This document shows positions 8,090 to 14,364 of a stretch of 14,364 nt of DNA, one piece after another (the stretch's first letter is position 1; the number at the start of each line of letters is the position of its first letter). The DNA comes from Candidatus Schekmanbacteria bacterium (GTDB lineage: Bacteria; Schekmanbacteria; GWA2-38-11; J061), in NCBI GenBank assembly GCA_003695725.1, contig RFHX01000068.1, positions 1 to 14,364 on the forward strand, given 5' to 3'. Below the pieces are notes generated by a model that had not been told where the DNA came from, searched no databases, and saw only the letters and a program-made list of their open reading frames with translations. Made by a program: the position numbers and the translations under genes.

Positions 8090-8117
8090 ATTATGAATCT
8101 GAGACGCCAAAAGTCAA
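8090..8117 (-). promoter_or_regulatory. Sigma-70-type promoter of priA
   Basis: On the minus strand, TTGACT (8117-8112, 5/6) and CATAAT (8095-8090, 5/6) are separated by 16 bases. This is the best promoter match I see in the window. The expected start is near 8083, giving a leader of roughly 24 bases to the ATG at 8059. The -35 lies in the 14-mer shared with the tetR upstream region. Confidence 0.6.
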
Positions 8118-8159
8118 GAAATGTAATGAAATTGCCGATTTCGTAGAATTTAAATGTCC

Positions 8160-8209
8160 TTGACATAGAAGGGCTTTTATCTTAATTATTTTTTAGAATA
8201 ATGTATAAT
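8160..8209 (+). promoter_or_regulatory. Candidate promoter region of the transaldolase-fmdB-trpC operon
   Basis: A perfect TATAAT sits at 8204-8209, preceded by TG at 8202-8203, and would start transcription near 8216, about 20 bases before the ATG. The hexamer 17 bases upstream of it is poor. A perfect TTGACA at 8160-8165 is too far upstream to pair with it; its own -10 would be TTAATT at 8182-8187 (16-base spacer), a weak match. Either or both could serve the operon. Confidence 0.4.
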
Positions 8210-8235
8210 AGCTTGAATTATTTGGAGATAAATTT

Positions 8236-8883
8236 ATGGAAATTTTTATTGATACTGCAAACATAACAGCAATAAAAGAAGCAAATGCCATAGGAATTTT
8301 AGATGGAGTTACCACGAATCCAACCTTAGTTGCCAAAGAAGGAAGGAATTACAATGAAGTTTTAAAAGAGATAGCGGCAGAAGTGGATGGTCCCATTAGT
8401 GCAGAAGCCGTAAGCAGTGATGCTGAAGGAATGGTAAAAGAGGGTGAAGAGTTTTCAAAAATACATAAAAACATTGTAATCAAGATACCTATGACGAAAG
8501 AGGGGATGAAGGCAGTAAAAATACTTTCATCCAAGAATATAAAAACCAATGTAACTTTAATCTTTTCACCATCGCAAGCCCTTCTTGCAGCAAAAGCAGG
8601 TGCAACCTATGTTTCTCCTTTTATCGGAAGATTAGATGACATAAGCCATGAAGGAGTTGAAATTATTAGACAAATAAGGATTATCTACGATAATTATGGG
8701 TTTGAAACAAAAATAATTGCAGCAAGCATCCGCCATCCCCTTCATGTAGTAGAGGTTGCAATGGCTGGTTGTGATGTTGCAACAATTCCACCTGATGTAA
8801 TAAACAAGCTGTTTAATCATCCTCTCACTGAAAAAGGAATCAGGAAATTTTTGGAAGACTGGGAAAGCATTCCCAATAAATAG
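8236..8883 (+). CDS. Transaldolase-like / fructose-6-phosphate aldolase family protein
   Basis: A 215-residue single-domain class I aldolase of the small transaldolase (TalC/FSA) family, which forms a Schiff base on lysine and moves or releases dihydroxyacetone units between sugar phosphates. Visible signatures are [10 protein letters not shown] at the N-terminus, DGVTTNPTL (23-31), the catalytic Lys83 in [27 protein letters not shown] (104-123), [11 protein letters not shown] (125-135) and AASIRHP (162-168). Length is normal. The sequence alone does not separate true transaldolase from fructose-6-phosphate aldolase. GGAG at 8224-8227 is 8 bases from the ATG. It is the first gene of an operon with fmdB (21-base gap) and trpC. 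As transaldolase it would feed erythrose 4-phosphate to the shikimate pathway, which suits trpC and the nearby aroB. Confidence 0.93.
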   Translation: MEIFIDTANITAIKEANAIGILDGVTTNPTLVAKEGRNYNEVLKEIAAEVDGPISAEAVSSDAEGMVKEGEEFSKIHKNIVIKIPMTKEGMKAVKILSSKNIKTNVTLIFSPSQALLAAKAGATYVSPFIGRLDDISHEGVEIIRQIRIIYDNYGFETKIIAASIRHPLHVVEVAMAGCDVATIPPDVINKLFNHPLTEKGIRKFLEDWESIPNK

Positions 8884-8904
8884 AGCAAACAAAGGAGCAG
8901 AAAA

Positions 8905-9126
8905 ATGCCAGTTTATGAATACGAATGTCAGGATTGTAAAGAAGAGTTTGAGTATCTGCTTCTTTCCAAAGACAGCAAGATACACTGTCCAAAGTGCAAT
9001 GGAGAGCATATAATAAAGAAGATGTCATTATGCGGTTTTGCTTCAGGAGATAAATTCACCTCTTCATCGCCGGGAGGAAGCGCTTGCAGTGGATGTACAT
9101 CGACAAACTGTTCAACCTGTAAATAG
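8905..9126 (+). CDS. FmdB-family small zinc-ribbon protein
   Basis: This 73-residue protein begins MPVYEYECQDC, the hallmark of the FmdB/CxxC_CxxC_SSSS regulatory-protein family. The ribbon cysteines are C8, C11, C28 and C31. A Ser/Gly-rich linker (about 51-60) leads to a second cluster at the C-terminus, C61-x2-C64 and C69-x2-C72, which could bind a second metal. Family members are often annotated as putative regulators after the fmdB gene of a methylotroph; the molecular role is not settled. AAGGAG is well placed before the ATG. It sits between the transaldolase gene (21 bases) and trpC (18 bases), so it is almost certainly cotranscribed. Confidence 0.9.
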   Translation: MPVYEYECQDCKEEFEYLLLSKDSKIHCPKCNGEHIIKKMSLCGFASGDKFTSSSPGGSACSGCTSTNCSTCK

Positions 9127-9144
9127 AATAGCTATATAATCCAG

Positions 9145-9924
9145 TTGAAAGTCATAGAAGATATTATTCAATCAAAGCGATTAGAGGTAGAAAAGAGAAA
9201 GAAAGCAGTCCCTCTAAAAGGAATTGAAAAGCTCATAGATAAATGCAACCCTCTTTTTGGATTTTCTTCATCTCTCTCCTCTGAGAAGAGCAGATTTAGA
9301 ATCATAGCTGAAATCAAACCTGCATCACCAAGCGCAGGAAACCTTGCGGAAGATATCGATGTTGTAAAAACCGTAAAAGAATATGAAAGAGGTGGCGCTG
9401 CTGCAATTTCTGTGCTGACAGAAGAAAAATTTTTCAAGGGCTCATTGAATATGCTTCATCTTGCCGCAAAAAGTTCAATTCTACCAATATTGAGAAAAGA
9501 TTTTATAATAGATGAATATCAAATATACGAATCTCGGGCATATAGAGCAGATGCCATTCTTCTAATTGCCTCTCAATTGACTGTTAGACAGCTTGAAGAT
9601 TTTAGACTCAAAGCAGAATCTATGGGTATGGATGCATTGGTTGAGGTACATAACAAGAGCGAGATAGATATGGCTCTTGAAGCAGGTGCCAAGATAATAG
9701 GAATCAACAATAGAAATCTACATACTCTCAAAACGGATATTTCTGTCACTGAAAAATTGATTCAATATATTCCGTCAGACAGGATTGTGGTAAGTGAAAG
9801 TGGAATAAAGACTAAAGACGATATTTTAAGATTAGAAAAATGCGGTGTAAGGGCTTTTCTTATTGGTGAATTACTGATGCTTTCAGAAAACAAAGAAGAG
9901 ATTTTAAAAGAATTTTGTAATTGA
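9145..9924 (+). CDS. trpC: Indole-3-glycerol phosphate synthase
   Basis: TrpC closes the indole ring, turning carboxyphenylaminodeoxyribulose phosphate into indole-3-glycerol phosphate, the penultimate step to tryptophan. The 259-residue TIM barrel has the expected catalytic residues: E56 and K58 in AEIKPASPS, K118 in LRKDF, E167 in LVEVH, N188 in GINNRN and S219 in SESG. They match the known Sulfolobus positions with a constant offset from K118 onward. The start must be TTG: no in-frame ATG occurs before residue 103, and the N-terminus VIEDIIQSKRLEVE is the family's first helix. No Shine-Dalgarno precedes it, so translation may depend on coupling to fmdB 18 bases upstream. It is the only trp gene here. 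Its stop is 14 bases from the convergent glnB stop. Confidence 0.95.
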   Translation: MKVIEDIIQSKRLEVEKRKKAVPLKGIEKLIDKCNPLFGFSSSLSSEKSRFRIIAEIKPASPSAGNLAEDIDVVKTVKEYERGGAAAISVLTEEKFFKGSLNMLHLAAKSSILPILRKDFIIDEYQIYESRAYRADAILLIASQLTVRQLEDFRLKAESMGMDALVEVHNKSEIDMALEAGAKIIGINNRNLHTLKTDISVTEKLIQYIPSDRIVVSESGIKTKDDILRLEKCGVRAFLIGELLMLSENKEEILKEFCN

Positions 9925-9938
9925 TTAAAGCATATTTC

Positions 9939-10277
<339 letters not shown>

Positions 10278-10284
10278 TTAAAAT

Positions 10285-10301
10285 CCTTCCTTTTGCGAAG
10301 G
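10285..10301 (-). promoter_or_regulatory. Hairpin that can cover the glnB ribosome binding site
   Basis: In the minus-strand leader, CCTTC (10301-10297) can pair with GAAGG (10289-10285) across a 7-base loop. GAAGG is part of the Shine-Dalgarno. The stem is only 5 bp, so translational control is a possibility, not a demonstrated feature. Confidence 0.25.
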
Positions 10302-10336
10302 TTTCAAAAAAAATATTATTTTTTATTTTACACTAT

Positions 10337-11575
10337 TTAGTTTTCAAAATCAGCTCTATAAAATCTTTTTTTACCAACCTGAATCAACACCTTGCCTTTT
10401 GCCGGAAGAGACAGATTGACATCATTTATCTTATTGCCTTCTATTCTCACAGCACCTTCTGTTATTTTCCTTCTTGCTTCTGAAGTGGAAGATACTGCTT
10501 TTATCTCCTTCAATAATCTGCAAATCCATATATCTCCATCGTCACACTTTACTTTTATTTCGTCAATTGCCTGAGGAATCTTCCTTTCCCTAAATTGTCT
10601 TACAAATTCTTCTTCAGCAAATTTTGCGTCTTTTTCACTATGAAAACGGGCAACAATCATATAAGCCAAGTGTTGTTTTGCTTCCATTGGATGAAGAGAA
10701 CCATTATTAATCTTCAATTTCAATTCTTCTATTTCGCTTTGCCTCATATCTGTAAGAAGTTCGTAATAACGAAGCATCAATTCATCCGTTATGGACATAA
10801 TCTTCCCATACATCTCCTTTGGCGGCTCAGTAATACCCACATAGTTGTTCAAACTTTTGCTCATTTTCTGTACCCCGTCAAGCCCTTCAAGGATGGGCAT
10901 CGTAATAACCGTTTGCTGCGGTTTTCCCATCATTCTCTGCAAATTTCTACCTACTAAAAGATTAAATTTTTGGTCCGTTCCACCTATCTCAATATCAGCA
11001 TCTATCGCAACCGAATCATATCCTTGAATGATTGGATAGAACAACTCATGAATCCCGATTGGCTTATTTTCAGAAAAGCGTTTGCTAAAATCGTCTCTTT
11101 CGAGCATCCGAGCAACGGTATGCTTAGATGCCAACTTGATAAAATCGGAAGGAGTCAATTTATTCATCCATGAGCTGTTATATACTATCGTTGTCCTTTC
11201 TCTATCCAAAATCTTGAATGCCTGCTCGCTGTATGTTTTTGCATTCTCTATAATTTCTTCGTCAGACAGGGGCTTCCTCATCTCATTTCTTCCTGAGGGG
11301 TCGCCTATACGGGCAGTAAAATCACCTATAATAAAAAAAATCTTATGCCCCAAATCTTGAAATGCTTTAAGTTTGTTCATCAGCACTGTATGTCCAAGAT
11401 GAAGGTCTGCAGAGGTAGGGTCAAAACCTGCTTTTATGTTGAGCGGCTTCTTCGTTTCAATAGACTTTTTTAGCTTAGACTCAAGCTCAGCTAATTCAAT
11501 TATTTCAACAGCTCCTTTTTTTATAATTTCAAGCTGAAGGCTTAAGTCACTGACAGGAATATCTTTTTTAGTCAT
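10337..11575 (-). CDS. tyrS: Tyrosyl-tRNA synthetase
   Basis: A class I aminoacyl-tRNA synthetase that charges tRNA-Tyr. The 412-residue protein has the HIGH-type motif HLGH (59-62) after [10 protein letters not shown], the tyrosine-binding GGTDQKFN (198-205), the KMSKS loop (237-241) and a C-terminal S4-like RNA-binding domain (about 352-410, around [17 protein letters not shown]). The [12 protein letters not shown] context and the length place it with the TyrZ-like bacterial subgroup rather than the short form. The ATG overlaps the aroB stop as ATGA (11575-11572), a classic translational-coupling arrangement, and there is no separate ribosome binding site of note. No T-box leader is possible in that overlap. 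It lies upstream of glnB by 59 bases with no clear terminator between, so readthrough is likely. Confidence 0.97.
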   Translation of the reverse strand: MTKKDIPVSDLSLQLEIIKKGAVEIIELAELESKLKKSIETKKPLNIKAGFDPTSADLHLGHTVLMNKLKAFQDLGHKIFFIIGDFTARIGDPSGRNEMRKPLSDEEIIENAKTYSEQAFKILDRERTTIVYNSSWMNKLTPSDFIKLASKHTVARMLERDDFSKRFSENKPIGIHELFYPIIQGYDSVAIDADIEIGGTDQKFNLLVGRNLQRMMGKPQQTVITMPILEGLDGVQKMSKSLNNYVGITEPPKEMYGKIMSITDELMLRYYELLTDMRQSEIEELKLKINNGSLHPMEAKQHLAYMIVARFHSEKDAKFAEEEFVRQFRERKIPQAIDEIKVKCDDGDIWICRLLKEIKAVSSTSEARRKITEGAVRIEGNKINDVNLSLPAKGKVLIQVGKKRFYRADFEN

Positions 11576-12654
11576 TTGGTGAACTTTTTTAGAACTGAAA
11601 GAATATCTTTTCTTTTTGCAGTATCGCTGATAATTGCAGAGCCGATTTTATTTGTCAATATGAAACGCAATTTTCCAGCTTTCTTCTTCTTATCCCGCTC
11701 CATTGCTTCAATTAAATCTCTCGCATCAAAATCAAATATACCCTTCGCCAGACCTACTTTACGAATCAAATCTTCCTGCCTTTGAGCAGTCTCCTTATCG
11801 CATACTTTTAATTGAAGGGCAAGCCAAACAGCAAGTATCATTCCTGCCATTACGGTTTCTCCATGACTAAATCGTCTATAATTTCCTAATTTTTCAAAGC
11901 CATGACCAAAAGTATGCCCATAATTGAGAATTGCTCTCCTTCCGCCTTCTCTTTCATCTTCGGCAACAACCTTTCCCTTGAGATATGAAGAAGTTTTTAC
12001 CATATGAAAGAGGCATTTTTCATCTCTTTGCATAATTTTTTCTAAATTTTTCTCAATATAAGAAAAAAAATCAGCATCGAGAATCGCCGCTGTCTTGATA
12101 ACCTCTGCAAGTCCGTTTTTATATTCCTTTTCATTTAGAGTTTTCAAAAACTCACAATCTGAAATTACCGCCTTAGGTTGATAAAAAGCTCCTATAAGAT
12201 TTTTCCCTGCGCTGTGATTCACTGCTACCTTTCCTCCAATGCTTGCATCAACCTGCGCTAACAGAGTAGTAGGAATCTGAACAAAAGGTATTCCTCTCAT
12301 ATAAGTAGCGGCAACAAAACCTGCAATATCACCTATTACTCCGCCTCCTAAAGCTATTATCAAAGAATCTCTTTCAATCTTTTCCCTTACCATTACATCG
12401 TAAAGTTTTTTGGCAGTCGCAAGAGTCTTATATCGTTCACCATCAGGAATTATTTCTGTTGAAAACTTCAGTCTTTTTTTCTTTAAAGAGTTCTCAACTC
12501 TTTTGCCTGCTATCTTGTAGACTAAAGGATTCGTGATTATGAGTATTTTATGAGGAGTAAAGGATTCAATTATTTCACCGCTTTTGTCAGCAATACCAAG
12601 TCCAATATGTATCTTATAACTTCTTTCCTTTAATCTAACCTTAATCTCAGCCAT
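11572..12654 (-). CDS. aroB: 3-dehydroquinate synthase
   Basis: AroB converts DAHP to 3-dehydroquinate, the second step of the shikimate pathway, using NAD and a divalent metal. The 360-residue protein has the NAD-binding GGGVIGD (103-109), [16 protein letters not shown] (127-142), and the metal ligands E184 in GLAEVIK, H247 in NYGHTFGH and H264 in FSHGE. Length is typical. The ATG is preceded by only a weak purine stretch. The gene lies 32 bases downstream of the CP-motif family gene and overlaps tyrS by 4 bases, so the three read as one transcription unit. It pairs with the nearby trpC and transaldolase genes in aromatic amino acid supply. Confidence 0.97.
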   Translation of the reverse strand: MAEIKVRLKERSYKIHIGLGIADKSGEIIESFTPHKILIITNPLVYKIAGKRVENSLKKKRLKFSTEIIPDGERYKTLATAKKLYDVMVREKIERDSLIIALGGGVIGDIAGFVAATYMRGIPFVQIPTTLLAQVDASIGGKVAVNHSAGKNLIGAFYQPKAVISDCEFLKTLNEKEYKNGLAEVIKTAAILDADFFSYIEKNLEKIMQRDEKCLFHMVKTSSYLKGKVVAEDEREGGRRAILNYGHTFGHGFEKLGNYRRFSHGETVMAGMILAVWLALQLKVCDKETAQRQEDLIRKVGLAKGIFDFDARDLIEAMERDKKKKAGKLRFILTNKIGSAIISDTAKRKDILSVLKKFTK

Positions 12655-12686
12655 TTCTTTTGATTAAATTCAGCAAATGATATTTA

Positions 12687-13259
12687 TTATTCATCTTTTA
12701 GTTCTATTTCAATCTGACAATAATCCTTCCCCTCTTCAAATCCCGGTTTATCACAGCTATAGAGCACCTTCATCTTTGGATTAAAGGCTTTTATGAACGC
12801 CTCATCGAAGGGGTAAAGAGTTTTGCATAGTTTTGCAATCATTTTTTCATCTTTGATTCCTGCGGACTTCCATATCCTCAAAAAAGGGCAATTTATCATT
12901 CTACCTACAGCTTTTTCCTTTGTCGCTTCAATGCATTTCAACTCTAATCCTATATCAAAAAATCCCATTCCTTCAATCGAATAAGGGCCATACCTGAAAT
13001 ACTCTTCTATTCCCATCTCCGTCTTTCCACTTTTTTTCATTGCAAGCTTCTTTATCTCTTCACCTGCTTGAAGCCCCATTTCATACCACACTTTAGATGC
13101 TTCCTCGAGTACACCATCACCATATTTTTCATAAAGACGAACTATTGTTAACGCATAAATTGTGTGAAGACCTCTTAAAATCCCCGCAAGTTTTGATTCA
13201 TAAGGAAGTTTTGGAATTTCAATAATTTCATCCCCCATCTTTATTTTCGTAGATTCCAT
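12687..13259 (-). CDS. Conserved protein resembling the L-2-amino-thiazoline-4-carboxylate hydrolase family
   Basis: A 190-residue soluble alpha/beta protein. The C-terminal half carries NCPF (123-126), W130, C145 with D152, C169, and a terminal EGKDYCQIEIEL with C181. A conserved Cys-Pro followed by a second Cys and a late C-hydrophobic motif is what I associate with the ATC-hydrolase-like family (and, more loosely, V4R-type small-molecule sensors). I recognise it by pattern only, so the family is moderately sure and the reaction is not assigned. Members are often found apart from any thiazoline pathway. AAGGAG lies 7 bases before the ATG, the best ribosome binding site on this strand. It is the first gene before aroB-tyrS-glnB, and no signal peptide or membrane helix is visible. 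Confidence 0.6.
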   Translation of the reverse strand: MESTKIKMGDEIIEIPKLPYESKLAGILRGLHTIYALTIVRLYEKYGDGVLEEASKVWYEMGLQAGEEIKKLAMKKSGKTEMGIEEYFRYGPYSIEGMGFFDIGLELKCIEATKEKAVGRMINCPFLRIWKSAGIKDEKMIAKLCKTLYPFDEAFIKAFNPKMKVLYSCDKPGFEEGKDYCQIEIELKDE

Positions 13260-13599
13260 TGAATTCTCCTTAAATTTATTTGTTCATTATTTTAATTTTT
13301 ATCCTTCTATGGAATTATAACCTGCCTGTCAACCAAGAATTGGGTAGGATAGTTACAAAACAAAATGTTAAATGTGATGGTCGGAATGTTAAATTTTTAA
13401 AAAGGTAAAGCATCTCCCTTAAGGGGCAGGAAATTTTTCATTCAGGAAATCCCACGACTTGTCTTCCCCATTTCTTGATATATTTCCTTGAAGGAGAGTT
13501 AAGTAAAAGCCATGGGCATAATCTAAATCTTCGGGAAAGATGCGAATTTGCTGTTTATGAAAATGCCAAGAAAAGCCAAAAGCAGACTTGACCCCTTTT
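13260..13599. other. 340-base stretch without a confident gene, control region of the aroB cluster
   Basis: Read on the minus strand it contains a direct repeat at 13394-13364, TTGACA at 13332-13327 and TATAAT at 13319-13314, then the ribosome binding site before 13259. The two hexamers are only 7 bases apart, so they cannot form one sigma-70 promoter. TTGACA has only weak -10 candidates at 16-18 bases, and TATAAT lacks a good -35. A palindrome CCCTTAAGGG is at 13416-13425. The part from 13419 to 13599 is mostly covered by a doubtful small ORF. Confidence 0.5.
13364..13394. repeat. Direct repeat AATGTTAAAT x2 with a 21-base period
   Basis: AATGTTAAAT occurs at 13364-13373 and 13385-13394, so the copies are 21 bases apart, two turns of the helix. 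They lie upstream of the candidate promoter hexamers of the aroB cluster. This is the geometry expected for an activator or repressor bound twice to one DNA face. The binding protein is unknown. Confidence 0.4.
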
Positions 13600-13613
13600 T
13601 TAAAGAATTTCAT
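13419..13613 (-). CDS. Doubtful small ORF overlapping the end of fxsA
   Basis: An open frame of 64 codons begins with an ATG inside the last codons of fxsA (14-base overlap) and would encode a basic then acidic, aromatic-rich peptide. There is no Shine-Dalgarno (the preceding bases are CCCC), no signal peptide or membrane helix, and I recognise no domain. It could be translated by coupling to fxsA, be a remnant of a longer gene, or be chance. I keep it only because it fills most of an otherwise empty 340-base gap. Confidence 0.2.
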   Translation of the reverse strand: MKFFKKGVKSAFGFSWHFHKQQIRIFPEDLDYAHGFYLTLLQGNISRNGEDKSWDFLNEKFPAP

Positions 13614-13980
13614 AGGGGAAATAATGGGTTTTGATATATTTTTTGATAATTTCTTTCAAAATTCTTCGTGTGGGAGGAAAGACCATTAAAAAACCGAGGA
13701 TATCCGTTACAAATCCGGGAGTAAGAAGAAGAGCCCCAGCTATAAAAATTAGCAGTCCATCCAATAATTCTTCAGCAGGGAAAATACCATTAGAGATATT
13801 TTCCTGAATTCGATATAAGACATTAAGTCCTTCAAGTTTCACTAAATATGCGCCTGCAATAGCAGTAATAATAACAATTGCAATGGTGTTGAAAACACCA
13901 AATATTGTGCCTGCTTTGATAAGGATTGCAAGCTCGATTATTGGAACAATCGTAAAGAGTAAAAACAGCTTGAAAAACAT
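13600..13980 (-). CDS. fxsA: FxsA-family inner membrane protein
   Basis: A 126-residue membrane protein with hydrophobic helices at about 5-22, 26-46 and 73-101. The family signature LLLTPGFVTDILGFLMVFPPTRR is split over 84-106 and IIELAILIKAG is at the N-terminus. The C-terminal tail is basic and short. FxsA was named from Escherichia coli, where its overproduction suppresses exclusion of phage T7 by the F plasmid; the normal role is unknown. The ATG at 13980 follows AAAGAGAA, a weak ribosome binding site, which can pair with an upstream CTCTTT (14003-13998). It lies 34 bases downstream of the hydroxylase-family gene on the same strand, so cotranscription is likely. Confidence 0.9.
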   Translation of the reverse strand: MFFKLFLLFTIVPIIELAILIKAGTIFGVFNTIAIVIITAIAGAYLVKLEGLNVLYRIQENISNGIFPAEELLDGLLIFIAGALLLTPGFVTDILGFLMVFPPTRRILKEIIKKYIKTHYFPYEIL

Positions 13981-14014
13981 TTCTCTTTTGCCTTTTTAAA
14001 GAGTTATAGACAAT

Positions 14015-14364
14015 TTAAGATATTTTGAAAGGCATTACAAGAAGATGATAAAAACCCAATTTTTTAAAATCCCTGCAATAGTTAAGACCTATTTCAATTT
14101 TAGTTTCATCTTTTCCTGTCAAAAAAGTTCCGATAAGCTTGTCCCATAATGAAAAAATTACACCGTAATTTGAATTATACTCCTCTTTTTTAATAGAATG
14201 ATGAATTCTATGCATTGAAGGCGGTACAAATAGGATCATCCACAATTTATCCAACAAAGTATGGACTTTGAGGGAGCTATGATGAAACTGTATTGAAAGG
14301 TTGACCAATATTTCAAAAGTAAAATATGTAAACAATGAGATAGCAAAACATTTAATCACTATAA
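14015..14364 (-). CDS. Fatty acid hydroxylase / sterol desaturase superfamily membrane protein (3' part)
   Basis: This is the C-terminal 116 or so codons of a di-iron membrane oxygenase; the frame is open to the window edge. Visible are a membrane helix, FHHSS (an H-H pair of the second histidine box), the third box HRIHHS, then NSNYGVIFSLWDKLIGTFL, the conserved end of the superfamily. The first histidine box and the N-terminal helices would lie outside the window. A GTG at 14359 could be read as a start but is more likely an internal valine, because a complete family member needs well over 100 residues more. Family members hydroxylate or desaturate lipids, sterols or carotenoids with O2 and ferrous iron; the substrate here is unknown. 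Its stop is 34 bases before fxsA. Confidence 0.87.
   Translation of the reverse strand, partial: IVIKCFAISLFTYFTFEILVNLSIQFHHSSLKVHTLLDKLWMILFVPPSMHRIHHSIKKEEYNSNYGVIFSLWDKLIGTFLTGKDETKIEIGLNYCRDFKKLGFYHLLVMPFKIS

Noticed and set aside
10595-11360. Plus-strand open frames inside tyrS
   Set aside because: They are shadows of a clear coding gene with all TyrS motifs, and show no ribosome binding sites or recognisable domains. The same holds for opposite-strand frames in priA, the oxidoreductase, the transaldolase gene, trpC and aroB.
13314-13332. TTGACA (13332-13327) and TATAAT (13319-13314) as one promoter on the minus strand
   Set aside because: Both hexamers are perfect, but the spacer is 7 bases; sigma-70 promoters need about 16-18. 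They may belong to separate weak promoters or be coincidental.
13416-13425. CCCTTAAGGG palindrome as a terminator or operator
   Set aside because: A perfect 10-base dyad leaves no loop for a terminator hairpin, has no adjacent T tract of note, and occurs once.
13983-14003. CTCTTT / AAAGAG pairing just before fxsA as a riboregulator
   Set aside because: The arms are A/T-rich with a 9-base loop, and the masked site is only a poor ribosome binding site. Such pairings are common in this base composition.
14357-14359. GTG as the start of the hydroxylase-family gene
   Set aside because: The frame stays open to the window edge, and the first histidine box and N-terminal helices of the family are missing from the visible part, so GTG is most likely an internal Val codon.

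Overview
This is an AT-rich stretch of bacterial chromosome with a compact housekeeping layout and no sign of a prophage, insertion sequence, CRISPR array, tRNA or rRNA. PriA, a Tyr-51 type P-II protein, a long-form TyrS and a multidomain hybrid histidine kinase show that it is bacterial. The AT-rich, lysine-rich style, two firm TTG starts and the sensor kinase with a possible extracytoplasmic haem motif suggest an anaerobic or microaerophilic Gram-negative lineage of deltaproteobacterial grade or a related candidate phylum. That placement is inference; no phylogenetic marker was analysed.

Layout. Positions 1-11 hold what looks like the first codons of a minus-strand gene that leaves the window. 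An AT-rich control region follows, then a TetR/FadR-like repressor gene (232-819, +) that starts with TTG. Its stop codon overlaps that of a convergent FAD-dependent oxidoreductase of the geranylgeranyl-reductase superfamily (816-2105, -). Divergent from the oxidoreductase is a very large orphan hybrid sensor kinase (2256-5609, +) with two membrane helices, an extracytoplasmic domain carrying one CxxCH, two GAF-like domains, a Cys-rich PAS, HisKA/HATPase and a C-terminal receiver. It converges on priA (5627-8059, -).

Divergent from priA is a plus-strand operon: transaldolase-like (8236-8883), FmdB zinc ribbon (8905-9126) and trpC (9145-9924). It converges with only 14 bases to spare on a minus-strand cluster whose transcription order is a CPxxxxW-type family protein resembling L-2-amino-thiazoline-4-carboxylate hydrolases (13259-12687), aroB, tyrS (ATGA overlap with aroB) and glnB. 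Upstream on the same strand are fxsA (13980-13600) and the 3' part of a fatty-acid-hydroxylase/sterol-desaturase-type membrane protein that runs off the right edge.

How the genes fit together. From about 8.2 to 12.7 kb there is an aromatic amino acid theme split over two converging operons: a transaldolase family enzyme (erythrose-4-phosphate/sugar-phosphate pool), trpC (tryptophan branch), aroB (shikimate pathway) and tyrS (tyrosine charging), with the nitrogen sensor glnB at the end of the aroB-tyrS run. The left end is a regulator with putative operators, next to a redox enzyme. The most interesting non-coding signals are a duplicated palindrome TTCAATTGAA flanking the TetR control region (one copy spans the start codon), a 14-base promoter element shared by tetR and priA that also corrects the priA start, a 21-base-spaced direct repeat upstream of the aroB cluster, and a hairpin that could mask the glnB ribosome binding site. 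I found no convincing wholly new system.
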